Origin: Cypionkella sp.
GTDB lineage: Bacteria > Pseudomonadota > Alphaproteobacteria > Rhodobacterales > Rhodobacteraceae
Direction of reading: 5' to 3'
Assembly (NCBI GenBank): GCA_018063485.1
Contig: JAGPBG010000051.1
Span: 1-9,953, forward strand
Length of the DNA: 9,953 nucleotides
Under the pieces are notes generated by a model. The model was given only the letters and a program-made list of their open reading frames with translations. It ran no database searches and had not been told where the DNA came from. The first letter of the stretch is position 1, and each line of letters begins with the position of its first letter. Both the position numbers and the translations under genes were made by a program. Shown one piece after another: positions 1 through 6,978 of the stretch.

Positions 1-2605
1 CCTGAGGTGCAGCAGCCTCAGCCTCTTTGCGAGGGGCTCGTCCAGGACGGGGCGCACGCTCGGGGCGCGCGCGGGGTTTGGGTGCCCAGGTAAAGGTATA
101 ATACACCTCCATCTCGGGGGCGGCATCGGGATCGGGCTGCACGAACGCCGACTCGCCCTCGGGGATCGGCTGGATGGGCGCATTGGGGTCGACGGCAATC
201 GGAACCGGCGCGGCTTTCACCTTCGGCCGTTCGGCCTTCTCGCCCTTATAGCCCAAACCGCCCATCAGATCATTGAACTGCTCCAGCGTCATCCCGGTGA
301 TCGACAACATATCCGGCGTGGCCTCAAACCCCACGCGGCTGTCCTTCTGGCGCAAGATATCGGCCAGACGTTCCAGCATATCAATGCGGATCGCCCGCGC
401 CCCTGCCGGATGATAACCGGCCAGCGTATAATGCGATTTCGGCACATCAGCGATATTGGGGATAGTGACCAGACCCGGCGGCGGGCTTTCGGGGAATTCC
501 TGCAAGCCGTTCCAGAGCGACCACAGCACCAAGCGCAACCGCGTCGGTGCCGGTTTCAGCAGCACCGGCATGAACACGGTGAACTGACCAAAACGGATGC
601 CATGTTTGCGCAGGACTGACCGCGCCTCCTGGTTCAATTCCTTGACCTCGGTCGCCACATCCTCACGCGCAATCACGCCAAGCGCCTCGACCATCCTGAA
701 GGCAAACCCCTTGGCCTGCCCGGTCAGAGTCTCATCGCGCCCCATCGCCAGCATCGGCTCGAACAGGGCGGCAACCTTGCGGTCAATGAAATGCTGCAAA
801 CGGCGGCGGACCTTTTCGGCCACCTCTTCGCCCGCTTCTTCATCGACAAAGGCCTCAACCTGTGGGCGCTGCGGCTCGGTGCCTTTGATCAGCTTGCCCA
901 TGGCTTGGGTGCCCCACATCAGGCCCCCCTGCTCGGTGAAATCCAGTTCGGTATCGGGCGAGTTATAGAACCGGTCCGCCCGCAGATGGAACTCGGGCCG
1001 CAGGGCCTGCACCGCTGCCATTCGCAGCGTACGCGCCTCATCCGGCGAACCAGTTTCATCCATCCGAAAGCGGAATCCTTCCAAACGGCCGACGAACTCG
1101 CCTTCAACCGTCACTTCGCCCTTGTCATTCACCTCGGCCACGAGGATCTCCTTCTGCTTCAACCGCCGCATCAGCACAGATGTGCGCCGGTCAACAAATC
1201 GTTGCGTCAGTGCCGCGTGCAAAGCGTCTGACAATCGGTCTTCTACAGCGCGGGTTTCGTCGCGCCAATGGCTTTCGTTCTCAACCCAGCCTTTGCGTTG
1301 CGCAACATAAGTCCAAGTGCGGATATAGGCCAGTCGTTTCGACAGCGTATCTATGTCTCCCGCAGGCTTATCTATGCGCTCCACGGCGGTTTTCAGCCAA
1401 GCCGAGGGGATTCGCGTCTGCGCCAGCCCGCGCCCGGTCAGGTGCTCAAAAAGCCGCGCCAAAAGCTGCACATGCTCGGGCCCCGCCGAGCCGCGAAAAT
1501 CCGGCACGCCGCAGATGTCCCAGAGCAGCCGCACCCGTTGCGGGCTGGTCAGCTTTTCGCGCACCTCGGGCATATCGGCCAGCGCCTTCAGCGCCATCAC
1601 ATCATCGGCATCGCGCGCGCGGGTCAGCCAGGGGTCGGATGTGGGGTGTTCCAGACTGCGCAGCAGCCGCTCCACCGTGCCAAATTCAAGCGCCGCATTG
1701 CGCCAGTGCAGTTTCTTGATCGGCTGAAAGCGATGCTCTTCAATCGCCGCGATCACCTCATCATCAAAGGGCCGCGCTTCGCCGGTCACCCCAAAGCTGC
1801 CGTTTTCCATATACCGTCCGGCCCGGCCCGCAATTTGCGCCAGTTCCTGCGGATAAAGCGCGCGCATCCTTCGCCCGTCAAATTTGGCCGTCGCAGAAAA
1901 AGCGATATGCTTGATATCAAGGTTCAGCCCCATGCCAATCGCATCGGTCGCCACCAGATAATCCACATCGCCGTTTTGATACAAAGCCACCTGCGCATTG
2001 CGGGTGCGCGGCGACAGCGCCCCCATCACCACCGCACATCCGCCCTTGGTGCGACGGATCAGCTCGGCAATGGCATAGACATTTTCAACCGAAAATCCCA
2101 CAATTGCGCTTCGCTCAGGCAGACGGCTTATCTTTTTCGAACCTGTGTAGGTCAAAGTCGACAGCCGGTCTCGTTTGAGGAACTGCACCCCTTTCACCAG
2201 CCCCGCAATCGCAGGTCGCATGGTTTGGGCCCCTAAGAACAGCGTCTCATGCAGGCCACGCGCCCGTAAAAGCCGGTCGGTAAAGACATGGCCGCGCTCG
2301 GGATCGGCGCAAAGCTGGATCTCGTCCACCGCCACGAAATCAGCGCCGATATCCAAAGGCATCGCTTCGACCGTGCAGACCCAATAGGCGGCGCGATCAG
2401 GCACGATCCGCTCTTCGCCCGTCACCAGCGCCACCACCGAAGGCCCGCGCTGCGCAACGATCCGGTCATAAACCTCACGCGCGAGCAGCCGCAACGGCAG
2501 GCCGATCACCCCGGTCCGATGCGCCAGCATCCGCTCAATCGCGTAATGGGTCTTTCCGGTGTTCGTCGGTCCTAAAACCGCCGTCACCCGTGCCGGAGTG
2601 TTCAT
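1..2605 (-). CDS. Suv3-like superfamily 2 RNA/DNA helicase (C-terminus cut by window edge)
   Basis: The reading frame is open for 868 codons and runs off the left edge, so the C-terminus is missing. Seen: Walker A GPTNTGKT at residues 12-19, the DEIQ form of motif II at 94-97, motif V ATDAIGMGLNL at 219-229 and motif VI QIAGRAGR at 257-264. The DEIQ box with GPTNTGKT is typical of the Suv3 (SUPV3L1) group, whose mitochondrial members unwind RNA for degradation. About 550 residues follow the helicase core. The visible end, from about residue 840, is rich in Pro, Arg and Ala and is probably disordered and nucleic-acid binding. The ATG at 2605 has a TAAGGG ribosome site six bases upstream and places Walker A close to the N-terminus, as expected. 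The gene starts 9 bases after the TPR gene stop, so the two are probably cotranscribed. The family call is firm; the cellular role in bacteria is not known to me. Confidence 0.93.
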   Translation of the reverse strand, partial: MNTPARVTAVLGPTNTGKTHYAIERMLAHRTGVIGLPLRLLAREVYDRIVAQRGPSVVALVTGEERIVPDRAAYWVCTVEAMPLDIGADFVAVDEIQLCADPERGHVFTDRLLRARGLHETLFLGAQTMRPAIAGLVKGVQFLKRDRLSTLTYTGSKKISRLPERSAIVGFSVENVYAIAELIRRTKGGCAVVMGALSPRTRNAQVALYQNGDVDYLVATDAIGMGLNLDIKHIAFSATAKFDGRRMRALYPQELAQIAGRAGRYMENGSFGVTGEARPFDDEVIAAIEEHRFQPIKKLHWRNAALEFGTVERLLRSLEHPTSDPWLTRARDADDVMALKALADMPEVREKLTSPQRVRLLWDICGVPDFRGSAGPEHVQLLARLFEHLTGRGLAQTRIPSAWLKTAVERIDKPAGDIDTLSKRLAYIRTWTYVAQRKGWVENESHWRDETRAVEDRLSDALHAALTQRFVDRRTSVLMRRLKQKEILVAEVNDKGEVTVEGEFVGRLEGFRFRMDETGSPDEARTLRMAAVQALRPEFHLRADRFYNSPDTELDFTEQGGLMWGTQAMGKLIKGTEPQRPQVEAFVDEEAGEEVAEKVRRRLQHFIDRKVAALFEPMLAMGRDETLTGQAKGFAFRMVEALGVIAREDVATEVKELNQEARSVLRKHGIRFGQFTVFMPVLLKPAPTRLRLVLWSLWNGLQEFPESPPPGLVTIPNIADVPKSHYTLAGYHPAGARAIRIDMLERLADILRQKDSRVGFEATPDMLSITGMTLEQFNDLMGGLGYKGEKAERPKVKAAPVPIAVDPNAPIQPIPEGESAFVQPDPDAAPEMEVYYTFTWAPKPRARPERAPRPGRAPRKEAEAAAPQ

Positions 2606-2611
2606 CGCTGG

Positions 2612-2617
2612 CCCTTA
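2612..2617 (-). promoter_or_regulatory. Ribosome binding site of the helicase gene, overlapping the TPR stop codon
   Basis: On the minus strand the sequence TAAGGG lies six bases before the helicase ATG. Its first three bases are the TAA stop of the TPR gene. Termination of the TPR reading frame therefore leaves the ribosome on the Shine-Dalgarno site of the helicase, which suggests translational coupling (inference). Confidence 0.6.
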
Positions 2618-3175
2618 CAGGTCTTTGCCCTGAAGCGCGGTTTCGATCCGCGCCACAGCGCTTTTGACTTCGGGCAGATGCGGTTGCAAGACCAAAGCGG
2701 CCTTGTAGACCTCAAGCGCCTTTTCGGGCTGGTCAATATCTTCAAAGATGATCGCAAGCCCGGTCAGCGCCCCGAAATGGCGTGGGTTCAGCCGCAGCGT
2801 CATGCGCAGATCGGCAATCGACGGCCCCAGTTTGCCGGATTGGTAATAGGCGGTGGCGCGCTCGTTATAGGCCTCGGCGAAATCCGGGGCATGGTCGATC
2901 ACTGCGGTGAATTGCCCGATGGCTCCCACGAAATCGCCCGCCTGCATTGCACTGCGTCCGCGTTCCAACAGCAAATCCATCGCCGGAGAACCTGATTTCG
3001 ACCATTCAGACCAAATCTCCGCCTCAATCTGCTGGGCCCCGACATCATCGGTGTTTTGCAACCGCTGGAACAGCTCGTCCAGCCGGGCGGAATCAGCAAA
3101 AGCCGGGGGAACGGCCAGCAGCAACGACACAAGTGCCGCAACGATACGATTGTGAAACCACGCCTTAGCTTTCAT
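2615..3175 (-). CDS. Exported tetratricopeptide-repeat protein
   Basis: A 186-residue protein. The N-terminus is a clear Sec signal peptide: basic residues (KAK, HNR), a hydrophobic core at about 11-21, and a probable cleavage after AFA at residue 27, so the mature protein should act in the periplasm. Residues 65-166 form three consecutive 34-residue TPR units (65-98, 99-132, 133-166), each with the usual small and aromatic residues and a Pro near its end. TPRs mediate protein-protein contacts; no catalytic motif is seen. The ATG at 3175 gives a complete signal peptide. Only weak Shine-Dalgarno likeness (AGGT) precedes it. The gene is the first of a probable two-gene unit with the helicase, an odd pairing of a periplasmic and a nucleic-acid-acting protein that may reflect shared transcription only. 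The specific partner is unknown. Confidence 0.88.
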   Translation of the reverse strand: MKAKAWFHNRIVAALVSLLLAVPPAFADSARLDELFQRLQNTDDVGAQQIEAEIWSEWSKSGSPAMDLLLERGRSAMQAGDFVGAIGQFTAVIDHAPDFAEAYNERATAYYQSGKLGPSIADLRMTLRLNPRHFGALTGLAIIFEDIDQPEKALEVYKAALVLQPHLPEVKSAVARIETALQGKDL

Positions 3176-3178
3176 AAT
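3150..3178 (+). promoter_or_regulatory. Candidate sigma-70-type promoter for the SCP2-hydrolase pair
   Basis: The -35 box TTGTGA (3150-3155, 4 of 6 matches to consensus) is separated by 17 bases from the -10 box CATAAT (3173-3178, 5 of 6 matches). Transcription would begin near 3185, giving a leader of about 50 bases before the SCP2 start. The -10 box includes the reverse complement of the TPR start codon, so the site lies inside the beginning of the divergent gene. Called by eye; not experimentally supported. Confidence 0.45.
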
Positions 3179-3224
3179 GGGAACCTAACGCAACTGGTGC
3201 GAATTGCCAGAGCAAGACGATCAC

Positions 3225-3231
3225 GAAGGAG
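3225..3231 (+). promoter_or_regulatory. Ribosome binding site deciding the SCP2 start
   Basis: GAAGGAG is a strong Shine-Dalgarno sequence six bases before the ATG at 3238. It favours that ATG over the TTG at 3235, which would leave only three bases. Confidence 0.75.
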
Positions 3232-3237
3232 ATATTG

Positions 3238-3525
3238 ATGTCAGACGTAATCACCGGCGCAGTGGCGGCCCTGAACGCAAAAATCGGGTCCAGCTATGAT
3301 GGTTTGGCCAAATTCGTGATCAAAGACGAAGGGGCGATCATGCTTGACGGCGCGGGTGCGCGGGCAGGTGATGAAGAAGCGGATGTCACCATGACCGCAA
3401 CCCGCGAGGTGTTCGAGGCGATTCTGGCTGGCGAAATGAACCCCACCATGGCGTTCATGACAGGCAAGCTGAAGGTTGACGGCTCGATGGGTCAGGCGAT
3501 GAAACTCGGCGCGGCGCTGGCGTGA
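3238..3525 (+). CDS. SCP2 sterol-carrier-type lipid-binding protein
   Basis: A 95-residue protein that consists of little more than a single SCP2 domain. Seen: an acidic, hydrophobic-alternating beta region with the 'VTMTATREVFEAILAGEMNP' pattern around residues 49-68, followed by the domain's characteristic end, a GKLKVDG turn (about 75-81) and a helix containing MGQAMKLGAAL. SCP2 domains enclose a hydrophobic tunnel that binds fatty acyl chains, sterols or other lipids; the ligand in bacteria is usually unknown. No signal peptide or membrane segment is present, so it is probably cytosolic. Its TGA stop overlaps the GTG start of the downstream lipase-like hydrolase by 4 bases, so the two are translated from one message. 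A lipid carrier handing substrate to the hydrolase is a reasonable inference, not shown. Confidence 0.88.
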   Translation: MSDVITGAVAALNAKIGSSYDGLAKFVIKDEGAIMLDGAGARAGDEEADVTMTATREVFEAILAGEMNPTMAFMTGKLKVDGSMGQAMKLGAALA

Positions 3526-4457
3526 GCACCGCCCCGTTCTTTGCCGAGGTTGCCGATGGCCCTGAAGGGGGGCGCGCCTATTGGCTTGCGGCGGCGGATG
3601 GGCGGCGGATCAGGCTTGGCATGTGGAACAGCGATGCGCCGCAAGGCACGGTGCTGCTGCTGCCCGGTCGCACTGAGTATATCGAAAAATACGGTCGCGC
3701 GGCAGGTGATTTGGCCAAGCGTGGCTATGCAACACTGGCGATTGATTGGCGTGGCCAGGGCCTGGCCGATCGCGCGTTGGATGACAAGATGAGCGGCCAT
3801 GTCGCTGATTTTGCCGAATACCAGCTTGATCTGGATGCCATGATCGCTTTCGCTGTCTCGCAAGCCCTGCCGCAGCCGTTTTATCTGATTGCCCATTCCA
3901 TGGGCGGCTGTATCGGATTGCGCGGGCTGATGCGGGGCATTCCGGTGCAGGCGGCAGCGTTTTCGGCTCCGATGTGGGGAATTTTGATGGCTGCCTGGTT
4001 GCGCCCGATGGCCTCGGTGATCGCCTCGGCGTCGCGGTTGCTCAACCTTGACAGTCGCTATGCCCCCGGAACCGGGGCAAAAACCTATGTGCTTGAGGCG
4101 GCATTCAGCGGCAATTCCCTTACCTCAGAGCCCGAAATGTGGGAGTATATGCGCAAACAGGCGCAGGCCCATCCCGAACTTACCCTTGGCGGCCCCAGTC
4201 TGGGCTGGGTGCGCGCAGCCCTTGGCGAGTGCCATGCCCTTGGCTTGATGCACGCGCCGCCGATTCCGACTGTCTGCGCTTTGGGCTCGGCAGAAAAAAT
4301 CGTGGATCTGGCTCCGATCCACACCCGCATGGCCGGATGGGCCACGGGCCAGCTTGATCTTTATCAAGGCTCGGAACATGAAGTGATGATGGAGCGCCCC
4401 GCCACCCGCGCGCGCTTCTTCGATCAGGCCACAGCGCTGTTTTCCATGCACCGCTAA
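3522..4457 (+). CDS. Alpha/beta hydrolase, monoacylglycerol lipase/lysophospholipase (PldB-like, serine hydrolase S33 type)
   Basis: A 311-residue protein of usual length for PldB-like hydrolases. Seen: an oxyanion-hole type segment LLLPGRTEYIEKY (about 45-57), DWRGQG (75-80), the nucleophile elbow HSMGG with Ser126, and a C-terminal His286 in GSEHEVM. The acid position is unusual: in the segment GSAEKIVD, Glu258 occupies the place where most relatives have Asp, with Asp262 nearby as an alternative. No signal peptide is seen, so it is likely cytosolic. Related enzymes hydrolyse mono-acyl lipids or other esters; the substrate cannot be told from sequence. The start is GTG at 3522, overlapping the SCP2 stop by 4 bases with no clear Shine-Dalgarno site, so translation is probably coupled. 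The first in-frame ATG (codon 34) would remove the first strands of the fold. The stop codon interlocks with that of the convergent Anbu gene. Confidence 0.9.
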   Translation: MSTAPFFAEVADGPEGGRAYWLAAADGRRIRLGMWNSDAPQGTVLLLPGRTEYIEKYGRAAGDLAKRGYATLAIDWRGQGLADRALDDKMSGHVADFAEYQLDLDAMIAFAVSQALPQPFYLIAHSMGGCIGLRGLMRGIPVQAAAFSAPMWGILMAAWLRPMASVIASASRLLNLDSRYAPGTGAKTYVLEAAFSGNSLTSEPEMWEYMRKQAQAHPELTLGGPSLGWVRAALGECHALGLMHAPPIPTVCALGSAEKIVDLAPIHTRMAGWATGQLDLYQGSEHEVMMERPATRARFFDQATALFSMHR

Positions 4458-5179
4458 ATCCCGATCTGTGCAAACCCGTCACGCAAGGCCGCCGACCACG
4501 CCTCGGACATCGCCCGAAACCGCGCATCCCCGGCCTCGATTCGCCGGGTGCGCGATACTTTGCAGGCGTCCTTCTCGATCACACACAGATCCAGCGGCAT
4601 CCCGACCGAAAGGTTGGAGCGCAGCGTCGAGTCCATCGACAGCAGCACCGCCTTCTCACCTTCTGCCAAAGACGTGGCTGCGGTAACCACCCGATCAAGA
4701 ATCGGTTTGCCATATTTGTGCTCGCCGATTTGCAAGAACGGTGTGTCCTCGGTAGCCTCGATGAAATTGCCCTCGGGATAGATCAGGAACAACCGCATCG
4801 CCCCACCCCGGCGCTGACCCGCGACCAACATGCTGGCCGAGGCGCCCTGATCCATGGTGGCCAGCTTGTCATCAATCTCGCGGCGCACCATACACAGAGT
4901 ATCCCCGATGATCGAGGCCACTTTCAGCATCGTCGGCGCCTTCAGGATCGAGGTTTGCTCGGTTGCCTCGGCATCCTCAATCGCCTCACGCAGCCGCGCA
5001 ATGGTGGTTTGCGTCACCGACAATGATCCGGCGGTGGCAATGGTGATCACCCGCTCGCCCGGTTCTTCAAAATGGAACATCTTGCGATAGGTCGCGATAT
5101 TGTCCAGACCCGCATTGGTGCGGGTATCCGACAGCAGCACCATTCCAGCATCCAGCAGCAGGCCAACGCAATAGGTCAT
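4454..5179 (-). CDS. Anbu, proteasome beta/HslV-like peptidase homologue (last gene of ATP-grasp cassette)
   Basis: A 241-residue Ntn-hydrolase, typical for Anbu. It begins Met-Thr-Tyr-Cys-Val-Gly. Removal of Met exposes Thr as the presumed nucleophile, and Asp18 (in LLSDTRTNAG) and Lys33 (in YRKMF) sit where the proteasome has Asp17 and Lys33. A GSLS segment at 51-54 matches the glycine-containing substrate loop. Relatives form open helical or lock-washer assemblies rather than closed rings, and their natural substrates are not established. The ATG at 5179 is chosen because Thr2 must follow Met and because GGAG lies six bases upstream. A longer frame from 5233 would add 18 residues, bury the Thr and overlap the preceding gene. 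It lies 28 bases after the transglutaminase stop. No unfoldase gene is nearby, so if it acts as a peptidase it may work without an ATPase or on small peptides (inference). Confidence 0.92.
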   Translation of the reverse strand: MTYCVGLLLDAGMVLLSDTRTNAGLDNIATYRKMFHFEEPGERVITIATAGSLSVTQTTIARLREAIEDAEATEQTSILKAPTMLKVASIIGDTLCMVRREIDDKLATMDQGASASMLVAGQRRGGAMRLFLIYPEGNFIEATEDTPFLQIGEHKYGKPILDRVVTAATSLAEGEKAVLLSMDSTLRSNLSVGMPLDLCVIEKDACKVSRTRRIEAGDARFRAMSEAWSAALRDGFAQIGI

Positions 5180-5185
5180 TCGACT

Positions 5186-5189
5186 CTCC
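5186..5189 (-). promoter_or_regulatory. Ribosome binding site that decides the Anbu start
   Basis: GGAG on the minus strand lies six bases before the ATG at 5179. It supports the start that leaves Thr at position 2 ready to become the N-terminal nucleophile, and argues against the upstream ATG at 5233. Confidence 0.7.
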
Positions 5190-5207
5190 GAGGTAACGCG
5201 GCGAAAC

Positions 5208-6020
5208 CTATTGCTCTGCCATCTGAACTGCAACCGTCACATCAAGCGATTCCGCACCTCCCCCACGTGACGTGCCCCGGATCGGCGCGGCATAGGCGGC
5301 ATCCAACCCCGAGCCCAACCGGATATAGCGCGCGTCAGGACAACAGCGATTGGCCGGATCAAAGCCGATCCAGCCAAAACCCTGCACATGGACTTCAGCC
5401 CAGGCATGGGCGGCCTCATGCGCCAACCCATCCTGATCGGCATGCAGATAGCCCGACACATAGCGCGCGGGCATTCCCGCCGCCCGCGCCGCCGCAATAA
5501 GCGCATGGGCATGATCTTGGCACACCCCTTCGCCTTGCGCCAGGGCCTCGGCGGCGGTGGTGTGCGAATGGGTAGTGCCGGGGCGATAGGCAATCGCATC
5601 CGCCACCGCTTTTGCGAGCGCATGACCGCCCTCCAGCGGTGTGGCCGCGCGCAAAGCCACCTCGGCCAGTGCCCGCAACCCATCATCGGGCATCGTTGAA
5701 CCCGTGTTGCGCAAATAGGTTTGCGGCGGCACCGTTTCCTTATGGCCCTTCAAAACCCCCGAAAGATCATGGGTTTCGATACGGCCTTGCACATGCACCT
5801 CAATCTCGGTCAGCGGTCCGGCCACGGTCCAGGCCTGCACCCAATCACCAGCGCCATCACGAAAGCCACCACCCATCAGGCCACCGGATACAGTGACCTG
5901 CCAGTCAATCACCTTTTGCCCGTCAAAGCGCGAGGGCGTCAGCCTGTGGCTTTGCACCACACCGCGCACCGGGCGGTCATAGCGGTAGCGCGTCACATGA
6001 TCGACGGTCAGCAGCATCAT
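5208..6020 (-). CDS. Bacterial transglutaminase-like cysteine peptidase
   Basis: A 270-residue cytosolic protein (no signal peptide). The N-terminal part (about 1-100) is the beta-rich domain found before the catalytic domain in this family: it opens with the LTVDHVTRYRYDRPV pattern, then HRLTPS. The catalytic core carries the full triad: Cys167 in GEGVCQDHAHALI, His205 in HAWAEVHV, and Asp221 in GFDPANR. This is the papain-like transglutaminase fold; bacterial members usually act as peptidases or amidases, and protein crosslinking is not implied. The ATG at 6020 overlaps the alpha-E stop (ATGA, 4 bases); a second ATG follows directly and could equally be used. Position in the cassette suggests that it cleaves or transfers peptide bonds made by the ATP-grasp partner (prediction from gene context). 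Confidence 0.92.
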   Translation of the reverse strand: MMLLTVDHVTRYRYDRPVRGVVQSHRLTPSRFDGQKVIDWQVTVSGGLMGGGFRDGAGDWVQAWTVAGPLTEIEVHVQGRIETHDLSGVLKGHKETVPPQTYLRNTGSTMPDDGLRALAEVALRAATPLEGGHALAKAVADAIAYRPGTTHSHTTAAEALAQGEGVCQDHAHALIAAARAAGMPARYVSGYLHADQDGLAHEAAHAWAEVHVQGFGWIGFDPANRCCPDARYIRLGSGLDAAYAAPIRGTSRGGGAESLDVTVAVQMAEQ

Positions 6021-6967
6021 ACCCCATCCCCCCGCAGATAAGCATTGCGGATCACCGCCCCCAAACCTGCCGTTTCCTTGATGAAGCGCGTCAGAAACTC
6101 ATGCAGCCCTTCATCGAAAATATCATCGGTGGTCGCCGATTCGATTGAGGCAAGCAGTGCCTGCCCCGCCGCCTGCGCCTCGGTTTCCTGACCATAGCGC
6201 TTGGCCAGCCGTCCCAGATGATTGACGGTTCCGGCCACACAAGTGATCAAGGATCGCGGGCATTGCGGGTTCAGGATCAGGAAGTCGGCAATCTTTGACG
6301 CCGTGATATCGCCGCCGTATGCCCAGCGAAACGCCCGATGCGCCGACATCGCCCGCAACAACATTGACCATTGCTCGTTGTCCAGACCAGAGCCTACATA
6401 TTCCACCCGTGGCAACAAGACGTAGTATTTTACATCCATCAGCCGCGCCGTGCTGTCGCCGCGTTCCAGATAATAGCCGATATTCAAGAAGTTATAGCCA
6501 TCATTGCGCAGCAGTGTGGCATCAATCGCGCCCCTCACCATCGCCGTATGCCGCGTGACCCATTCGGTCAGGCGCGACAATTCCTGCTCCTCGCGCGGTT
6601 GCTCTTCGATTTTGCGCAATTCCTGAAAGGCGCTGTTCAGCGCATCCCAAACCTGCGTGGTCAAAGCCGTACGCACGATCCGCCCGTTTTCGCGCGCCAG
6701 CCGCAGGCATGAGGCCACCGAATTGGCATTGTCGCGGTCAAAGAACAGATAGCTTTCCAGCCTTTCCTGATTGGGCAGCCCGTATTTCTCACGGTAGCCC
6801 TCGGCATTGCCCGAGGCGCGCAGCAGGCTGTCCCAATCGCTGCGGTTGCCTTCAGCAGATGGCAGCAGCGAGATCCGCGCGCCCACTTCCAGCAGACGCG
6901 CTGCGGTTTCGGCCCGTTCCATATAGCGGGCAATCCAGTAGAGATTATCGGCGGTTCTTGATAACAT
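6017..6967 (-). CDS. Alpha-E helical domain protein (partner of ATP-grasp)
   Basis: A 316-residue, almost wholly helical protein of the alpha-E family, named for its conserved Glu. Seen: two related ER-containing helices, RYMERAETAARL at 14-25 and YYLERGDSTARL at 165-176, each followed by a second matching helix (DWDSLLRASG at 44-53; EQWSMLLRAMSA at 198-209). The protein thus looks like an internal duplication with a period of about 151-156 residues. No known catalytic site. In many bacteria this domain is encoded beside, or fused to, circularly permuted ATP-grasp enzymes and is predicted to assist them. The ATG at 6967 was chosen because the family begins at MLSRTADNLYWIARYMERAE and GGAG lies seven bases before it. 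A longer frame from 7006 would add 13 unrelated residues and overlap the upstream gene. It starts 4 bases after the ATP-grasp stop. Confidence 0.92.
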   Translation of the reverse strand: MLSRTADNLYWIARYMERAETAARLLEVGARISLLPSAEGNRSDWDSLLRASGNAEGYREKYGLPNQERLESYLFFDRDNANSVASCLRLARENGRIVRTALTTQVWDALNSAFQELRKIEEQPREEQELSRLTEWVTRHTAMVRGAIDATLLRNDGYNFLNIGYYLERGDSTARLMDVKYYVLLPRVEYVGSGLDNEQWSMLLRAMSAHRAFRWAYGGDITASKIADFLILNPQCPRSLITCVAGTVNHLGRLAKRYGQETEAQAAGQALLASIESATTDDIFDEGLHEFLTRFIKETAGLGAVIRNAYLRGDGV

Positions 6968-6968
6968 G

Positions 6969-6978
6969 CTCCTACTCC
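6969..6978 (-). promoter_or_regulatory. Double Shine-Dalgarno region before alpha-E, spanning the ATP-grasp stop
   Basis: On the minus strand the sequence GGAGTAGGAG covers 6978-6969 and is followed by C and the ATG. The first GGAG is seven bases from the start and is the likely ribosome site; the second includes the last base of the TAG stop and is only one base away. The arrangement fits coupled translation of ATP-grasp and alpha-E. Confidence 0.55.

Noticed and set aside
1268..2236. Long plus-strand open frame (322 codons) opposite the helicase
   Set aside because: It lies wholly antisense to a helicase with all conserved motifs. Its composition (many His, Arg, Gln, Pro) is that of an antisense frame in GC-rich DNA, and no family is recognisable.
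3235..3237. TTG as SCP2 start
   Set aside because: The strong GAAGGAG is only three bases away, while the adjacent ATG at 3238 has ideal spacing.
3492..3896. Minus-strand 134-codon frame opposite the hydrolase start
   Set aside because: It is antisense to the SCP2/hydrolase junction, where the plus strand is clearly coding; no ribosome site or family likeness was seen.
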